Shown in pieces: positions 51,164 through 59,742 of a DNA stretch of 64,000 nucleotides. The notes below the pieces were generated by a model that was not told the DNA's origin, did no database searches, and saw nothing but the letters and a program-made list of their open reading frames with translations. Source of the DNA: Amycolatopsis vancoresmycina. GTDB taxonomy: Bacteria > Actinomycetota > Actinomycetes > Mycobacteriales > Pseudonocardiaceae. Where the stretch lies: assembly GCF_000716785.1 (NCBI RefSeq), contig NZ_JNYY01000006.1:186001-250000 (forward strand), written 5' to 3'. The stretch's first letter is position 1, and each line of letters starts with the position of its first letter. Both the position numbers and the translations under genes were made by a program.

Positions 51164-51212
51164 CGCGAATGACTCATTCGGGACCTCGGACGTCCCGAAT
51201 GAGTCATTCGCG
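51164..51212. repeat. 21-7-21 palindrome, copy 2
   Basis: Perfect 21-bp arms (51164-51184 and 51192-51212; cgcgaatgactcattcggga plus c) with loop ctcggac, between the convergent thiE gene (stop 51144) and a membrane protein gene (stop 51219). Right arm identical to copies 1 and 3. Confidence 0.87.
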
Positions 51213-51218
51213 ACGTTG

Positions 51219-51953
51219 CTAGGGGGTCGGCGTCGGCGCGGCGCCCTTGCTGGTCGGCGGGGTCGCCGTCGTCGCCGGAGCCGAGGTCGACGGCTGCTCG
51301 GTGGTCGTGCTCGGGGTGGTCGTCGGGGTCTCGGACGACGTTGTCGGCGCGGTCGAGGTCGGCGTCGCGGTTGTCGGCGTCGGGGACACCTGCGTGTCGT
51401 TCGTGCTGGTCGGCGGGGTCGTCGACGGGGTCCTGTCCTCGTGGCCGGAGCCGCCGCCGAAGATCTTGCCCACGCTCGCGCCGGTGCCGCCCGCCACCTT
51501 GCCGCCGGTGGCCGCGTCCACCCCCACCATCGACAGGATCGCCACCGCGAACGCCACCACGCTCGTGCCGATGATCAACGGCCAGCGCAGCTTGCGCAGC
51601 CGGGATTCCGTCGCGGGTTTCGCCAGCTGGACCGTCGGCTGGTCCGTGATCGGCACCTCGGCCGGCACCGGCGACGGCTCCGCGTGCCCGCGCCGCCGGA
51701 TGCCCGACGTCGCCAGCTGCCGCGCGCGTAGCGCCGCCGCGCGGGTGCGCTCCAGCGAGCGCAGGTACAGCTCGCTGCCGACCGTCGACACCACGCTCGC
51801 CACGCCGGCCCCGATCACCGTGCCCGCCACGCCCAGCGTCGAGCCGAGCAGCGCCGCGGTCACCGCCGCCAGCGCCGCCGCCAAGACCTGCGCGATCCGC
51901 AGGCCCGCCTTCTCTTCCTTCTTCTCGGAAGCCGCTGCGTTCTCCTTGCTCAT
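51219..51953 (-). CDS. Membrane protein with Thr/Ser/Pro-rich tail, unknown function
   Basis: A 244-residue protein. Charged N-terminus (SKENAAASEKKEEKAGLR), two hydrophobic segments near 20-60 (IAQVLAAALAAVTAALLG, GVAGTVIGAGVASVVSTVG), basic linker, third membrane helix (WPLIIGTSVVAFAVAILSMVG), then about 85 residues of Thr/Ser/Pro repeats likely outside and possibly glycosylated. No enzymatic domain seen. Confidence 0.7.
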   Translation of the reverse strand: MSKENAAASEKKEEKAGLRIAQVLAAALAAVTAALLGSTLGVAGTVIGAGVASVVSTVGSELYLRSLERTRAAALRARQLATSGIRRRGHAEPSPVPAEVPITDQPTVQLAKPATESRLRKLRWPLIIGTSVVAFAVAILSMVGVDAATGGKVAGGTGASVGKIFGGGSGHEDRTPSTTPPTSTNDTQVSPTPTTATPTSTAPTTSSETPTTTPSTTTEQPSTSAPATTATPPTSKGAAPTPTP

Positions 51954-52100
51954 GATCCCGATCTAGGTAGTCCGTGTTCTCCCCTGTCCAACGCGTAAGG
52001 CGCGTGAGGAACTCCCCACGTTGCCACGGCGTGAGGAGGACCACTTTGTCTGTCCATAATAGACACTCCGGACCGAACGTTTTCTTGACATACTCGGCAC

Positions 52101-53051
52101 ATGGAACTGGTGACGATCTCTGACATCGAGGCCGCCGCGAAGCGCGTCGCCGATGTCGCCGTGCGCACACCCCTGCTGCTCCAGACCTGGGATCCCCGCG
52201 GAACCCTGTGGCTCAAACCCGAAAACCTGCAACCGGTCGGGGCGTTCAAGGTGCGTGGCGCGTTCAACGCCATCGCCGCCCTCGACGACGCGGCTCGCGA
52301 CCGCGGCGTCATCGCGTACTCCAGCGGCAACCACGCGCAGGCAGTCGCGTACGCCGCGCAGCGGTACGGCGTGCCCGCGGTGATCGTCGTGCCGGACGTG
52401 GCACCGCGGATCAAGGTCGAGGCCACCCGCTCCTACGGTGCGGAGGTCGTCGAGGTGCCGATCGGCGAGCACGAGGCCAAAGCGCACGAACTGGCCGCCG
52501 AACGCGGGCTGACCCTCGTCCCGCCGTTCGACCACGCGGCCATCATCGCCGGGCAGGGCACGGCGGGCTTGGAGATCGCCGAGGACCTGCCGGACGTCGA
52601 CGTCGTGCTGGTCCCGATCAGCGGCGGCGGGCTGGCGGCCGGCGTCGGCACCGCGATCCGGGCCCGCTGCCCGCGGGCGCGGGTGATCGGCGTCGAACCC
52701 GCGGTCGCCGCGGACGTCGCCGACAGCCTCCGGCGCGGCGAGCTGGTCCGGTGGCCGCAGGCCGATCGGGCCCGCACGATCGCCGACGGCCTGCGCTCCC
52801 AGCCGTCCGAGCTGACCTTCGCCCACCTGCAAGAAGTCGTGGACCAGATGGTCACGGTCGCCGAGGACGAAATCCGCGAGGCGATGCGGGTGCTCGCCCG
52901 CAAGGCCCGGCTGGTCGCCGAGCCCAGCGGCGCGGTGACGACGGCGGCGTACCTCTTCCACGCCGAGGAGCTGCCGGCCGGGAAGACCGTCGCGCTCGTC
53001 TCGGGCGGCAACGCCGACCCGGCGCTGTTCGCCGAGATCCTCGCGGGCTGA
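52101..53051 (+). CDS. PLP-dependent threonine/serine dehydratase-like enzyme
   Basis: A 316-residue fold-type II PLP enzyme. The Schiff-base Lys lies in GAFKVRGAFNA near 50, followed by YSSGNHAQAVAYAA, phosphate-binding ISGGGLAAGV near 175, and C-terminal VSGGNADP. Single catalytic domain without an ACT domain, so it is the catabolic-type threonine/serine dehydratase or a serine racemase relative. The gap upstream contains tgtct...agaca repeats around a cataat box at 52053, possibly the promoter or operator. Confidence 0.87.
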   Translation: MELVTISDIEAAAKRVADVAVRTPLLLQTWDPRGTLWLKPENLQPVGAFKVRGAFNAIAALDDAARDRGVIAYSSGNHAQAVAYAAQRYGVPAVIVVPDVAPRIKVEATRSYGAEVVEVPIGEHEAKAHELAAERGLTLVPPFDHAAIIAGQGTAGLEIAEDLPDVDVVLVPISGGGLAAGVGTAIRARCPRARVIGVEPAVAADVADSLRRGELVRWPQADRARTIADGLRSQPSELTFAHLQEVVDQMVTVAEDEIREAMRVLARKARLVAEPSGAVTTAAYLFHAEELPAGKTVALVSGGNADPALFAEILAG

Positions 53052-53071
53052 GCAACCGCGGCCCGCGGTGT

Positions 53072-53120
53072 CGCGAATGACTCATTGGGGACCTCTGGCG
53101 TCCCGAATGAGTCATTCGCG
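53072..53120. repeat. 21-7-21 palindrome, copy 3
   Basis: Arms 53072-53092 and 53100-53120 with loop ctctggc; one mismatch in the left arm (attgggg for attcggg). Between convergent genes (dehydratase stop 53051, MFS stop 53155). Confidence 0.84.
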
Positions 53121-53154
53121 GCATCGGTGCCGGGCCGGAGCGGAGGCGCTGGGG

Positions 53155-54675
53155 CTAGGAGCCGGCGACGGAGGAGCCTCGGCGGATGTGCGTCGGCGGG
53201 CCCTCGACGCCGCAGTGGTAGCACTCGCCCAGGTGGGGGCACTCGTCGTCGGGCTTGGCCTCGGCCGGCGGCGCCAGGACGCCGTTGTGGATGCCCAGCG
53301 CGATCAGCCCGCCCGCGATGGCCAGTGCCGCGCAGATGACCAGCGCCGTCCGCCAGCCCGCCGTCAGCGCCACCGGGTCGGCGTACGCCTCGCCGGTCAG
53401 CCCGGCCGCGGCGGGCAGCACCGCCACCGCCAGCAGGCCGCCCGATCGGGCGATGGCGTTGTTGACGCCGGACGCGACACCGGCGTAGCGGTCCGGGGCG
53501 GCGGCGAGCACCGTCGCGGTCACCGGCGCGACGACGGTCGCCAGGCCGAGCCCGAACACGACCACCGCGGGCAGCACCGTGCCGAGGTAGGACGCGCCGG
53601 GCGCGATGCGCAGCATCAGCAGCATCCCGACACCGACCACGATCGGCCCGGCCACCAGCTGCGTGCGCGGGCCGATGCGCTGCGCGAGCGCGCCGGAGCG
53701 GCCCGAGAGCAGCAGCATGATCACCGTCAGCGGCAGCCCGGCCAGCCCGGACGCGGTCGGCGAGTAGCCGAGCGACACCTGCAGCTGCATGACCAGCAGC
53801 ATCATCACACCGCCGAGGGCCGCGTAGACCACGAACGTCAGCGCGTTCGAGAGGGTGAACGTGCGGTCGCGGAACAGCGACGGCGGCACGAGCGGCTCGC
53901 GCGAGCGGTGCTGGACGACGACGAACGCGGCCAGCCCCGCGATCCCCAGCAGGCCCGCGACCAGCACGATCGGGTCACCGGCGCCGCGGGCGGGCGCCTC
54001 CACCAGCGCGCCGGTGATCCCGGCGAGGCCCAGTGCGCCGAGGGCGGCGGCCCCGAAGTCCGGGTGCCCGGTGGCGTCCGGGTCGCGGGATTCGGGGACG
54101 AACTTCCGCGCCATCAGCACCACGGCCACCGCGATCGGCACGTTGATCAGGAACGCCAGCCGCCACGACCACACCTGCACGAGGAAGCCGCCGAGCAGCG
54201 GCCCGGCGGCGGCCGCGATGCCACCGAGGCCCGACCAGGCGCCGATCGCGCGGGCGCGCGCGTCGTGCGCGAAGGACGCCTGGAGGATCGCGAGCGACCC
54301 GGGCGTCAGGAGCGCGCCGCCGATGCCCTGCAGGATCCGCGTCGCGACGAGCATCTCGGTGGACTGCGCCGCGGCGCACAGCCCGGACGCGACGCCGAAC
54401 CAGACGACGCCGATCAGGTACATCCGGCGACGGCCGTACCGGTCGCCGAGCGAGCCCGCGACCAGGATCAGCGCGGCGAGGGCCAGCAGGTAGCCGTCCA
54501 GGATCCACTGGAGCCCCGCGACGGAGGCGTTGAGCTCGGCGCCGATGCGGGGCAGGGCGACGTTGACGATGGTGCCGTCGAGCATCGCCATGCCGGACCC
54601 GAGGATCGTGGTGGCGAGCACGCCGCGGGCGGCGCCGGTGCCCCAGCGGATCCCGGTGTCTTCGGTGGCAGTCAC
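53155..54675 (-). CDS. DHA2 family MFS exporter with Cys-rich C-terminal tail
   Basis: A 506-residue drug:proton antiporter with 14 predicted helices. Motif A GSLGDRYGRRRMYL, motif C-like GGIAAAAGPLLGGFL, and GMAMLDGTIVNVALP near the start are DHA2 hallmarks. After the last helix comes DDECPHLGECYHCG, with three Cys and two His in a zinc-ribbon-like knuckle, then a basic end. GTG at 54675. Located downstream of the GntR gene on the same strand with palindrome copy D between them. Confidence 0.88.
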   Translation of the reverse strand: MTATEDTGIRWGTGAARGVLATTILGSGMAMLDGTIVNVALPRIGAELNASVAGLQWILDGYLLALAALILVAGSLGDRYGRRRMYLIGVVWFGVASGLCAAAQSTEMLVATRILQGIGGALLTPGSLAILQASFAHDARARAIGAWSGLGGIAAAAGPLLGGFLVQVWSWRLAFLINVPIAVAVVLMARKFVPESRDPDATGHPDFGAAALGALGLAGITGALVEAPARGAGDPIVLVAGLLGIAGLAAFVVVQHRSREPLVPPSLFRDRTFTLSNALTFVVYAALGGVMMLLVMQLQVSLGYSPTASGLAGLPLTVIMLLLSGRSGALAQRIGPRTQLVAGPIVVGVGMLLMLRIAPGASYLGTVLPAVVVFGLGLATVVAPVTATVLAAAPDRYAGVASGVNNAIARSGGLLAVAVLPAAAGLTGEAYADPVALTAGWRTALVICAALAIAGGLIALGIHNGVLAPPAEAKPDDECPHLGECYHCGVEGPPTHIRRGSSVAGS

Positions 54676-54721
54676 CCGGCCACTTCACCTTGACCGCAGC
54701 ACCCCGTCAACCCCGGCCGGT

Positions 54722-54763
54722 CGTGAGTGAGAAACAGTGTTCTAACACTGTTTCTCACTCACG
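54722..54763. repeat. 20-2-20 palindrome, copy D
   Basis: Perfect 20-bp arms (54722-54741 and 54744-54763) identical to those of copy C, with a CT centre, i.e. inserted in the opposite orientation. It begins 5 bp past the GntR gene stop (minus strand) and separates two genes of the same direction. Confidence 0.87.
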
Positions 54764-54768
54764 AGGGC

Positions 54769-55524
54769 TTACGGGAGGAGCGTCGTCACGAACTTGTAGC
54801 GGTCGCCGCGGTAGACCGAGCGGGCGAACTCGACCGGCTTGCCGTCGGTGGCGAACGAGTGCCGGGTCAGCATCAGCACCGGCATGCCGACGTCCGCGCC
54901 GAGCATCTCCGCTTCCTGCGGCCCCGCCAGCGACGTCTCGATCGTCTCCTCCGCGCGCTCGAGTTCGACGCCGTAGTGCTCGCGTAGAACGGCGTACAAC
55001 GAACCGCCGGCCGAGACGTGCTTGCGCAGCCCGCGGAACCGGCCGAGCGGGAGGTGCGTCGTCTCGAGCGCCATCGGCTGCGAGTCCGCCAGTCGAAGGC
55101 GTCGAAGGCGAAGGATTTTCGCGCCGGTCCGGATTCCGAGCAGCTTCGCGAGGTCGCCCTCGACCGGCATTTCCTCGACTTCCAACAGTTTCGACGACGG
55201 CTTCAGGCCCTGCTTGCGCATGTCCTCGGTGTAGGAGGACAGCTGGAGCCGCTGCGCGAGCTTCGGCTCGGCCGCGAAGGTGCCTTTGCCCTGCACGCGG
55301 TGCAGGCGGCCCTCGGCGGTCAGGTCGGCCAGCGCCTGGCGCACGGTGGTGCGGGAGACCGTGAACTCCCCGGCGAGCGCGCGTTCGGTCGGGATCGGCG
55401 ACCCCGGCGGCAGCACGTCCAGGAGATCGAGGAGGTGCTGTTTCAACGCCCAGTACTTGGGCTCGCGCTGCCCGCGCATCCCGGCGACGGCGGCTGCCTC
55501 GCCCGTGGTGGTGGTCTCCAACAT
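54769..55524 (-). CDS. GntR/HutC family regulator, DasR-like
   Basis: A 251-residue repressor. Winged helix KYWALKQHLLDLLDVLPPG, PTERALAGEFTVSRTTVRQAL, then a UTRA effector domain (LSSYTEDMRKQGLKPSSKLLEVE, ILRLRRLRLADSQPMALETTHLPLG) that binds phosphorylated amino sugars in DasR and NagR. Divergent from an SIS/GlcNAc kinase pair with a DasR-type palindrome between them, which supports a role in N-acetylglucosamine sensing. ATG at 55524 with gggag upstream. DasR identity is inferred from context and operator. Confidence 0.85.
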   Translation of the reverse strand: MLETTTTGEAAAVAGMRGQREPKYWALKQHLLDLLDVLPPGSPIPTERALAGEFTVSRTTVRQALADLTAEGRLHRVQGKGTFAAEPKLAQRLQLSSYTEDMRKQGLKPSSKLLEVEEMPVEGDLAKLLGIRTGAKILRLRRLRLADSQPMALETTHLPLGRFRGLRKHVSAGGSLYAVLREHYGVELERAEETIETSLAGPQEAEMLGADVGMPVLMLTRHSFATDGKPVEFARSVYRGDRYKFVTTLLP

Positions 55525-55609
55525 GCCCGGCTCCCTATGCCTTCCCTCATCGCACGCCACGTCCCCGTAAGAAACGTACCCTTTTCCCCAAACGCGCCGC
55601 CCCTATAAC

Positions 55610-55625
55610 ATTGGTCTAGACCTGA
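55610..55625. promoter_or_regulatory. DasR-type operator (dre site)
   Basis: attggtctagacctga contains the perfect 10-bp palindrome ggtctagacc (55613-55622) and matches the Streptomyces dre consensus at 12 of 16 positions. It lies 85 bp from the GntR gene start and about 50-65 bp upstream of the SIS gene. Confidence 0.8.
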
Positions 55626-55675
55626 CCGACGCCGCCTGAGTCCGGTACATAATGCCGGAGGTGGAGAGGAAAATG

Positions 55676-56719
55676 ATGACCGAACAACGGCCCGGCGAGC
55701 ACATGGCCGCGGAGATCGCCCAGCAGCCGGACGTCCTGGCCGGACTGGTGGCGCGTCAGGCGGAAATCGCCGAAGTGGCGGAAAAGATCTCACAACGCCC
55801 GCCGCGGTTCGCGTTGCTCGCGGCGCGTGGATCGAGCGACCACGCAGCGTTGTACGCGAAGTACCTGATCGAGGTACTCCTCGGCCTTCCGGCCGGTTTG
55901 GTATCCCCGTCCACGGCCACGCTGTACGGCGCTCGGCCGGATCTGCGGGACGTGCTGTTCGTCACGGTGAGCCAGAGCGGCGGCTCCCCTGACCTGATCG
56001 AGGTCACCGAGACGGCGCGCCGCCAGGGCGCGCTGACGGTGTCGGTCACCAACACGCCGGACTCGCCGCTGCGGGCGGCGTCCGAGCTGGGTGTGGACAT
56101 CGGCGCGGGTGTCGAGAAGGCCGTCGCGGCCACCAAGACGTACTCCGCGACGCTGATGGCGCTGTACCTGCTGATCGACGCGGTGCGCGGCGGCAAGGCG
56201 GCCGACGCCGAGAAGATCGGCGAGCTGGCGCAGCAGACCCTGGACGGCGCCGCCGAGGGCGTGCAGCGCGCGGTCGACCGGTACCGGTTCGTGAACCGGG
56301 TGCTCACCGCCGCCCGGGGCTACTCGTACGCGACCGCGCTGGAGGCGTCGCTCAAGCTCGCCGAGACGAGCTACCTCGCGGCCCGCGCGTACAGCGGCGC
56401 CGACCTCCTCCACGGCCCGGTCGCGGCGGTCGACGACCAGACCGCGGTCCTCGCGGTGACCAGTGCCGGGCACGGCGCCGAGGCGATGCGCGAGGTGATC
56501 GACGCCGTCGGCAAGCGCGGCGCGGACGTCGTCGCGGTCGGTTCGGCGTCGGCGGAGACCCCGGCGGCGCTGCGCATCGACGTGCCGCAGACCGTCGAGG
56601 AGCTGGCGCCGATCCTGGAGATCCTGCCGATCCAGCGGATCGCGCTCGGCCTGTCGCTGGCCCGCGGCGGCGACCCGGACAGCCCGCGCGGCCTGCTGAA
56701 GGTGACCAAGACCCGGTGA
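55676..56719 (+). CDS. SIS-domain amino-sugar phosphate isomerase/deaminase-like protein
   Basis: A 347-residue protein with two sugar-isomerase domains, like the C-terminal half of GlmS: ALLAARGSSDHAALYAKYL, VTVSQSGGSPDLIEV, VTNTPDSPL, KTYSATLMALYLL and the second SIS domain ARGYSYATALEASLKLAET. Lacking the glutaminase half, it is the AgaS/NagB-II type that can deaminate glucosamine-6-phosphate. ATG at 55676 has ggagagga five bases upstream; 55673 and 55652 are possible. Coupled to the kinase gene by GTGA. Confidence 0.85.
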   Translation: MTEQRPGEHMAAEIAQQPDVLAGLVARQAEIAEVAEKISQRPPRFALLAARGSSDHAALYAKYLIEVLLGLPAGLVSPSTATLYGARPDLRDVLFVTVSQSGGSPDLIEVTETARRQGALTVSVTNTPDSPLRAASELGVDIGAGVEKAVAATKTYSATLMALYLLIDAVRGGKAADAEKIGELAQQTLDGAAEGVQRAVDRYRFVNRVLTAARGYSYATALEASLKLAETSYLAARAYSGADLLHGPVAAVDDQTAVLAVTSAGHGAEAMREVIDAVGKRGADVVAVGSASAETPAALRIDVPQTVEELAPILEILPIQRIALGLSLARGGDPDSPRGLLKVTKTR

Positions 56720-57672
56720 GCTTCGCGGTGGGCGTCGACGCCGGCGGCACGTCGACCAGGGCCGCCCTGGTCGACGCCGCCGGCGCGGTGCTGGGCGTCG
56801 GGCGCGGCGAAGGCGCCAACCCGAACGCGCACGCACCGGAGGTCGCCGCGGGCCGGATCGCCGGCGCGATCTCCGCGGCGCTCGGCGCCTGCGACCCGGG
56901 TGCCGTGCGGGCGTGCGTCGTCGGCATGGCCGGGGTCAGCAAGCTGAGCGATCCGGACGTGGCCGCGGTCTTCGACGCGGCGTGGACGCGAATCGGTCTC
57001 ACGTGTGCCGTCCGGACGGTCGCCGACGCCGAAGTGGCGTACGCGTCGGCGACCTCGGCGCCGGACGGGACGGTCCTCGTCGCCGGCACCGGTTCGATCG
57101 CGGGCCGGATCCGGAAACGGCGGCTCGCGGGAACCACCGGCGGCTACGGCTGGCTGCTCGGCGACGAGGGATCCGCGTTCTGGCTCGGCCGCGAGGCCGT
57201 TCGTTCCACTTTGGAGGCACTCGGCCGCGGGCGGCCGCTCGACGGACTCCCGTCGGCGGTGCTCGCCGCCGCGCTCGGACCGTCCGGTTTGGACGTCCGG
57301 ACCGACACCGGCAGGCTCGCCGCATCGCGGGCGTTGATCACGGCCGCCAACGCCGAGGCGCCGGTGCGGCTCGCCCGGTTCGCCCCGTTGGTGAGCGCGG
57401 CGCACGACGCGGGGGAGCCCGCGGCCCGGGAGATCGTCACCCGTGCGGCCGATCTCCTGGTGGCGAACGCGCTCGCGGCGCGCGAGCCCGGCGAGTCGAC
57501 CCCGGTCGTGCTCGTCGGCTCGGTGCTCACCGGAGCGAGCCCGGTCGGCGCACTCGTCCGCCGCCGTCTGGCCGAGCTCGAGGTGCTGACCAGCTCCGAT
57601 GGTGTGCTCGGGGCGGCCTGGCTGGCCGCCGTCGACGCCTTCGGCGAGGGGACTCCGCGCCCACCGGCGTAA
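56716..57672 (+). CDS. N-acetylglucosamine kinase-like (BadF/BadG ATPase family)
   Basis: A 318-residue sugar kinase of the ASKHA fold: phosphate-1 motif VGVDAGGTSTRAALVDAAG, LVAGTGSIAGRI, GGYGWLLGDEGSAFWLGREA (conserved in GlcNAc kinases), and adenosine motif VVLVGSVLTG. Phosphorylates N-acetylglucosamine or a similar amino sugar for the SIS enzyme encoded before it. GTG at 56716 overlaps the upstream stop. Ends at the hairpin at 57748. Confidence 0.86.
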   Translation: MSFAVGVDAGGTSTRAALVDAAGAVLGVGRGEGANPNAHAPEVAAGRIAGAISAALGACDPGAVRACVVGMAGVSKLSDPDVAAVFDAAWTRIGLTCAVRTVADAEVAYASATSAPDGTVLVAGTGSIAGRIRKRRLAGTTGGYGWLLGDEGSAFWLGREAVRSTLEALGRGRPLDGLPSAVLAAALGPSGLDVRTDTGRLAASRALITAANAEAPVRLARFAPLVSAAHDAGEPAAREIVTRAADLLVANALAAREPGESTPVVLVGSVLTGASPVGALVRRRLAELEVLTSSDGVLGAAWLAAVDAFGEGTPRPPA

Positions 57673-57747
57673 GGATCTCGAGCAAAAAGCGGCGCAAAGC
57701 CGCGAAAACGTCGACTGAACCCGGGTAGTCCGGGTACCGTAGGCAGT

Positions 57748-57779
57748 GGCCCCCGGACCCTCCCCCCTCGCCGGGGGCC
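57748..57779. terminator. Hairpin between convergent kinase and DUF3159 genes
   Basis: Perfect arms ggcccccgg (57748-57756) and ccgggggcc (57771-57779) with a 14-base pyrimidine-rich loop, 4 bp before the DUF3159 gene stop. Probable bidirectional terminator. Confidence 0.7.
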
Positions 57780-57782
57780 GCC

Positions 57783-58445
57783 TTATGCCCCGGGTACGTC
57801 GTCCGAGCGGGTTTCGGGGGCCAGGCGCAGCCCGGGGTGCTCCGGCGGCAACGCCCGGTAGAGCACCCAGCCACTCACCGCGACGGTCAGCGCGACCAGC
57901 GGCCACGAGAGCACCGTGCGGGCGACGCCGAGCGCGATCACCTGGCCGGACCACCACAGCAGGCCGTAGACGACCACGCGCAGCGTGTACTGGCCGAAGA
58001 CCCAGACCCAGCTGGCCCGCGAGTACGCCTTCAGCAGCGCGGGGTCGCGGCGCCAGCGCGTCTTCTGGCCCAGCACGAGCCCGACGACGACGCCGAGCAG
58101 CGGCCAGCGCACGACGATGCTGGCCGCCCACAGCAGCGCGCTGGCCACATTGGACATCAGCTGCAGCAGGAAGAAGTCCTGCGCGCGCCCGGTGTGCAGC
58201 GCGATCAGCGCGGCCGCGACGACGGCGGCCAGGCTGACGACCAGCGCGCGCACCTTGCCGCCCCGGACGATCCGGTAGATCCCGAGCGCGACGGCGACCG
58301 CGATGGCGGCACCGGCACCCCAGGCGACGGACTGCCCGGCCGCGAGCCAGCCGGCGACGAAGCCGACGGGCGGGATGCTGGCGTCGAGGGCGCCCCGGCG
58401 GCCACCGAGGATCTGCGCGAGCGACTCACGGGGTTCTCCGGACAC
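57783..58445 (-). CDS. DUF3159 membrane protein
   Basis: A 220-residue actinobacterial membrane protein with about six hydrophobic segments: PPVGFVAGWLAAGQSVAWGAG, VRALVVSLAAVVAAALIAL, VRWPLLGVVVGLVLGQKTRWRRDPALLKAYSRASWVWV (a signature of DUF3159), VIALGVARTVLSWPLVAL. Function unknown. GTG start at 58445. Confidence 0.82.
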   Translation of the reverse strand: MSGEPRESLAQILGGRRGALDASIPPVGFVAGWLAAGQSVAWGAGAAIAVAVALGIYRIVRGGKVRALVVSLAAVVAAALIALHTGRAQDFFLLQLMSNVASALLWAASIVVRWPLLGVVVGLVLGQKTRWRRDPALLKAYSRASWVWVFGQYTLRVVVYGLLWWSGQVIALGVARTVLSWPLVALTVAVSGWVLYRALPPEHPGLRLAPETRSDDVPGA

Positions 58446-58725
58446 GTGTCCAGCCTGCCGGATGCCGTGCGGGACGCCCCGGCCAGGGAGATTTTCGCCA
58501 CATCGGGGCCCCTGTTTGTGTCCGAGTGTGCTGTTTCACGGCATGCCGAAGGTGAAGACTACGTAATAGAGAGGCGGAGAAGGCCGACAAGATAAGACAC
58601 TGTTACCGCTGGCTGAACACCCGCGGTGGCGGCGGGGGTGGCACCCCGATGCTTAGTTGAGGTGTACAACTACATGTCGGGGTGTGTCGGTCGCAGGATC
58701 TCGCAGGATGGGAAGGGGACCCAAC
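58446..58725. other. 280-bp divergent promoter region
   Basis: Separates the DUF3159 and SGNH hydrolase genes. A lower-GC stretch at about 58500-58610 and another at 58650-58690 (gaggtgtacaactacatgtc) may hold the promoters. No gene or strong hairpin other than a short ggcggcggggg run was recognised. Confidence 0.45.
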
Positions 58726-59538
58726 GTGTACGGATTCGACAGCTATGTAGCCCTCGGTGACAGCTTCACCGAGGGGCTCAACGACGCCCTGCCGGACGGG
58801 TCCTTCCGCGGCTGGGCCGACCGGCTCGCGGAGCTGCTGGCGGGCGGCGAGCCGGACTTCCGGTACGCGAACCTGTCCCTGCGCGGCAAGATGCTCGACG
58901 AGATCATGGACGAGCAGCTCCCGATCGCGTTGGAGCTGAAGCCGGACCTGGTGACGCTGTGCGCGGGCGGCAACGACATCATCGTCCCGGGCGCGGACGT
59001 CGACGCGGTCGCGCAGCGCCTGGAGGAGGGCGTGGCGAAGCTGCGCGAGGCGGGCATCCCGGTCCTGATGTTCAACGGCCCGGACACGAAGGCGCTTTCG
59101 GTGATGTCGGTGCTGCGCGGCAAGGTGGCGATCTACAACACGCACCTGTGGGCGATCGCGGAGCGCTACGGAGCGCGGATGGTCGATCTGTGGACGATGG
59201 GTCCGCTGCACGACCGCCGGGCGTGGAGCGACGACCGGCTGCACTTCTCACCGGATGCTCACCGACGGATCGCGTTGAAGTCGGCGGAGGTGCTGGGGAT
59301 CCCGGTGGAGGGGGATTGGCGCGAGCCGTGGCCGTCGGAGGCGGTGCCTTCGCGGTGGCTCGAGTCGCGGCGGTCCGATCTGACGTGGACGAAAGTGCAC
59401 CTGTTGCCTTGGATCCGGCGGCAGATTCGCGGGGAGTCCATGGGGGACGGGTTGTCGCCGAAGCGGCCGAAGCTGGCGCCGTTGGTGCCGTTGGATGTGC
59501 TTGAGGTTCCGGATAAGGCTCAGCAGCAGGCCAGCTGA
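58726..59538 (+). CDS. SGNH/GDSL hydrolase
   Basis: A 270-residue SGNH-fold esterase or lipase-like protein without a signal peptide. Block I GDSFTEGLNDALPDG (nucleophile Ser near residue 12), block III AGGNDIIVPG (Gly/Asn oxyanion), block V DRLHFSPDAH (Asp and His of the triad). Substrate unknown. GTG at 58726 with ggaagggg seven bases upstream; the frame upstream is not conserved. Confidence 0.88.
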   Translation: MYGFDSYVALGDSFTEGLNDALPDGSFRGWADRLAELLAGGEPDFRYANLSLRGKMLDEIMDEQLPIALELKPDLVTLCAGGNDIIVPGADVDAVAQRLEEGVAKLREAGIPVLMFNGPDTKALSVMSVLRGKVAIYNTHLWAIAERYGARMVDLWTMGPLHDRRAWSDDRLHFSPDAHRRIALKSAEVLGIPVEGDWREPWPSEAVPSRWLESRRSDLTWTKVHLLPWIRRQIRGESMGDGLSPKRPKLAPLVPLDVLEVPDKAQQQAS

Positions 59539-59660
59539 GGGGTTTGGTCGCGGTTTCGGCTTGGGGCTTTGGGTCGGGGCTTTGGCTCGGCGGGATCGCG
59601 GCTTTGCGGGCCCCTTCGCTTGGCGCGGTCCTTGCTTGGGTGGGCTTGGACCCGGGAGCT

Positions 59661-59742
59661 TCCGCGCAGCGGCATCCGCGCAGCGGCATCCGCGCAGCGG
59701 CATCCGCGCAGCGGCATCCGCGCAGCGGCATCCGCGCAGCGG
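59661..59742. repeat. 14-bp tandem repeat (five full copies plus a partial one)
   Basis: Unit tccgcgcagcggca repeated head to tail at 59661, 59675, 59689, 59703 and 59717, followed by a 12-base partial copy at 59731. The copies are identical, so the array is young or kept uniform by slippage; copy number may vary between strains. Confidence 0.9.

Noticed and set aside
52085..52107. ttgaca at 52085 as the -35 box of the dehydratase gene
   Set aside because: It ends 10 bp before the start codon, so the matching -10 would fall inside the coding region and no tataat-like word is there.
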